The notes beneath the pieces are model-generated. The model was not told the DNA's origin. It ran no database searches and saw nothing but the letters and a program-made list of their open reading frames with translations. Shown in pieces: positions 5,979-6,022 of a DNA stretch of 6,022 nucleotides. The DNA lies in contig JAJZKL010000087.1 of assembly GCA_021804185.1 (NCBI GenBank), positions 1 through 6,022 on the forward strand, in the 5' to 3' direction. Numbering within the stretch: position 1 is the stretch's first letter; the number at the start of each line of letters is the position of its first letter. A program made the translations under genes and the position numbers. The DNA comes from Thermoplasmata archaeon (lineage in GTDB: Archaea; Thermoplasmatota; Thermoplasmata; Thermoplasmatales; Thermoplasmataceae).

Positions 5979-6022
5979 ATGACACCACAACAAACAACCT
6001 GCATAAGGAATAGAAGCACAGG
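5979..6022 (+). CDS. possible start of a divergent gene (3' cut by window edge)
   Basis: An ATG at 5979 opens a frame that stays free of stops for 14 full codons to the window end (MTPQQTTCIRNRST), using AGG, AGA and ATA codons like the neighbouring genes. A TATA-like core sits about 26 nt upstream, fitting a leaderless start. Fourteen codons are too few to recognise a family, and a random open stretch of this length is common. No function is proposed. Confidence 0.25.
   Translation, partial: MTPQQTTCIRNRST

Noticed and set aside
5943..6022. Left end of an IS200/IS605-type element (hairpin followed by a frame)
   Set aside because: The 14 visible codons do not look like TnpA or TnpB and there is no second end in the window; not testable here.

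Overview
The window looks like archaeal chromosomal DNA, most likely from a Thermoplasmata-type (Thermoplasmatales-like) acidophile. The lineage is an inference. It rests on the moderate, AT-leaning base composition, the heavy use of ATA, AGA and AGG codons, TATA-type promoter boxes in place of -35/-10 pairs, a GGTGA ribosome binding site, genes with no leader, and T-rich intergenic stretches. No rRNA, tRNA, CRISPR array or complete insertion sequence was seen.

Layout. Bases 1-518 (+) hold the 3' two thirds of a short-chain dehydrogenase of the FabG/PhaB type, cut by the window edge. A 155-bp convergent intergenic region follows (519-673). From 5883 or 5892 down to 674 runs one compact minus-strand cluster of five genes. 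In transcription order these are an MFS transporter, an alpha/beta hydrolase, an AMP-forming acyl-CoA ligase, a KAS III-like condensing enzyme and a TetR-family regulator. The first four genes overlap or nearly touch, by 4 bp, a 1-nt gap and 20 bp. The regulator follows after 25 bp. Bases 5893-6022 are the promoter region of this operon and may contain the start of a divergent plus-strand gene.

How the genes may work together. A plausible reading is an acid-handling pathway. The transporter would bring in (or export) an organic acid, the ligase would make its CoA thioester, and the KAS III-like enzyme would condense or transfer the acyl group. The hydrolase would open a lactone or cut a thioester or C-C bond, and the TetR protein would sense an acyl-CoA or the acid and control the set. 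The reductase across the convergent gap could act on a 3-oxoacyl intermediate, but it is not in the operon. The substrate cannot be read from the sequence.

The most notable points are three. The condensing enzyme carries Cys-His-His, with a thiolase-like GHxxG, where KAS III enzymes have Cys-His-Asn. A 23-bp interrupted palindrome lies over the start of the operon, exactly where an archaeal repressor would block transcription. A second perfect inverted repeat, CCCTGTAT-N6-ATACAGGG, lies further upstream.
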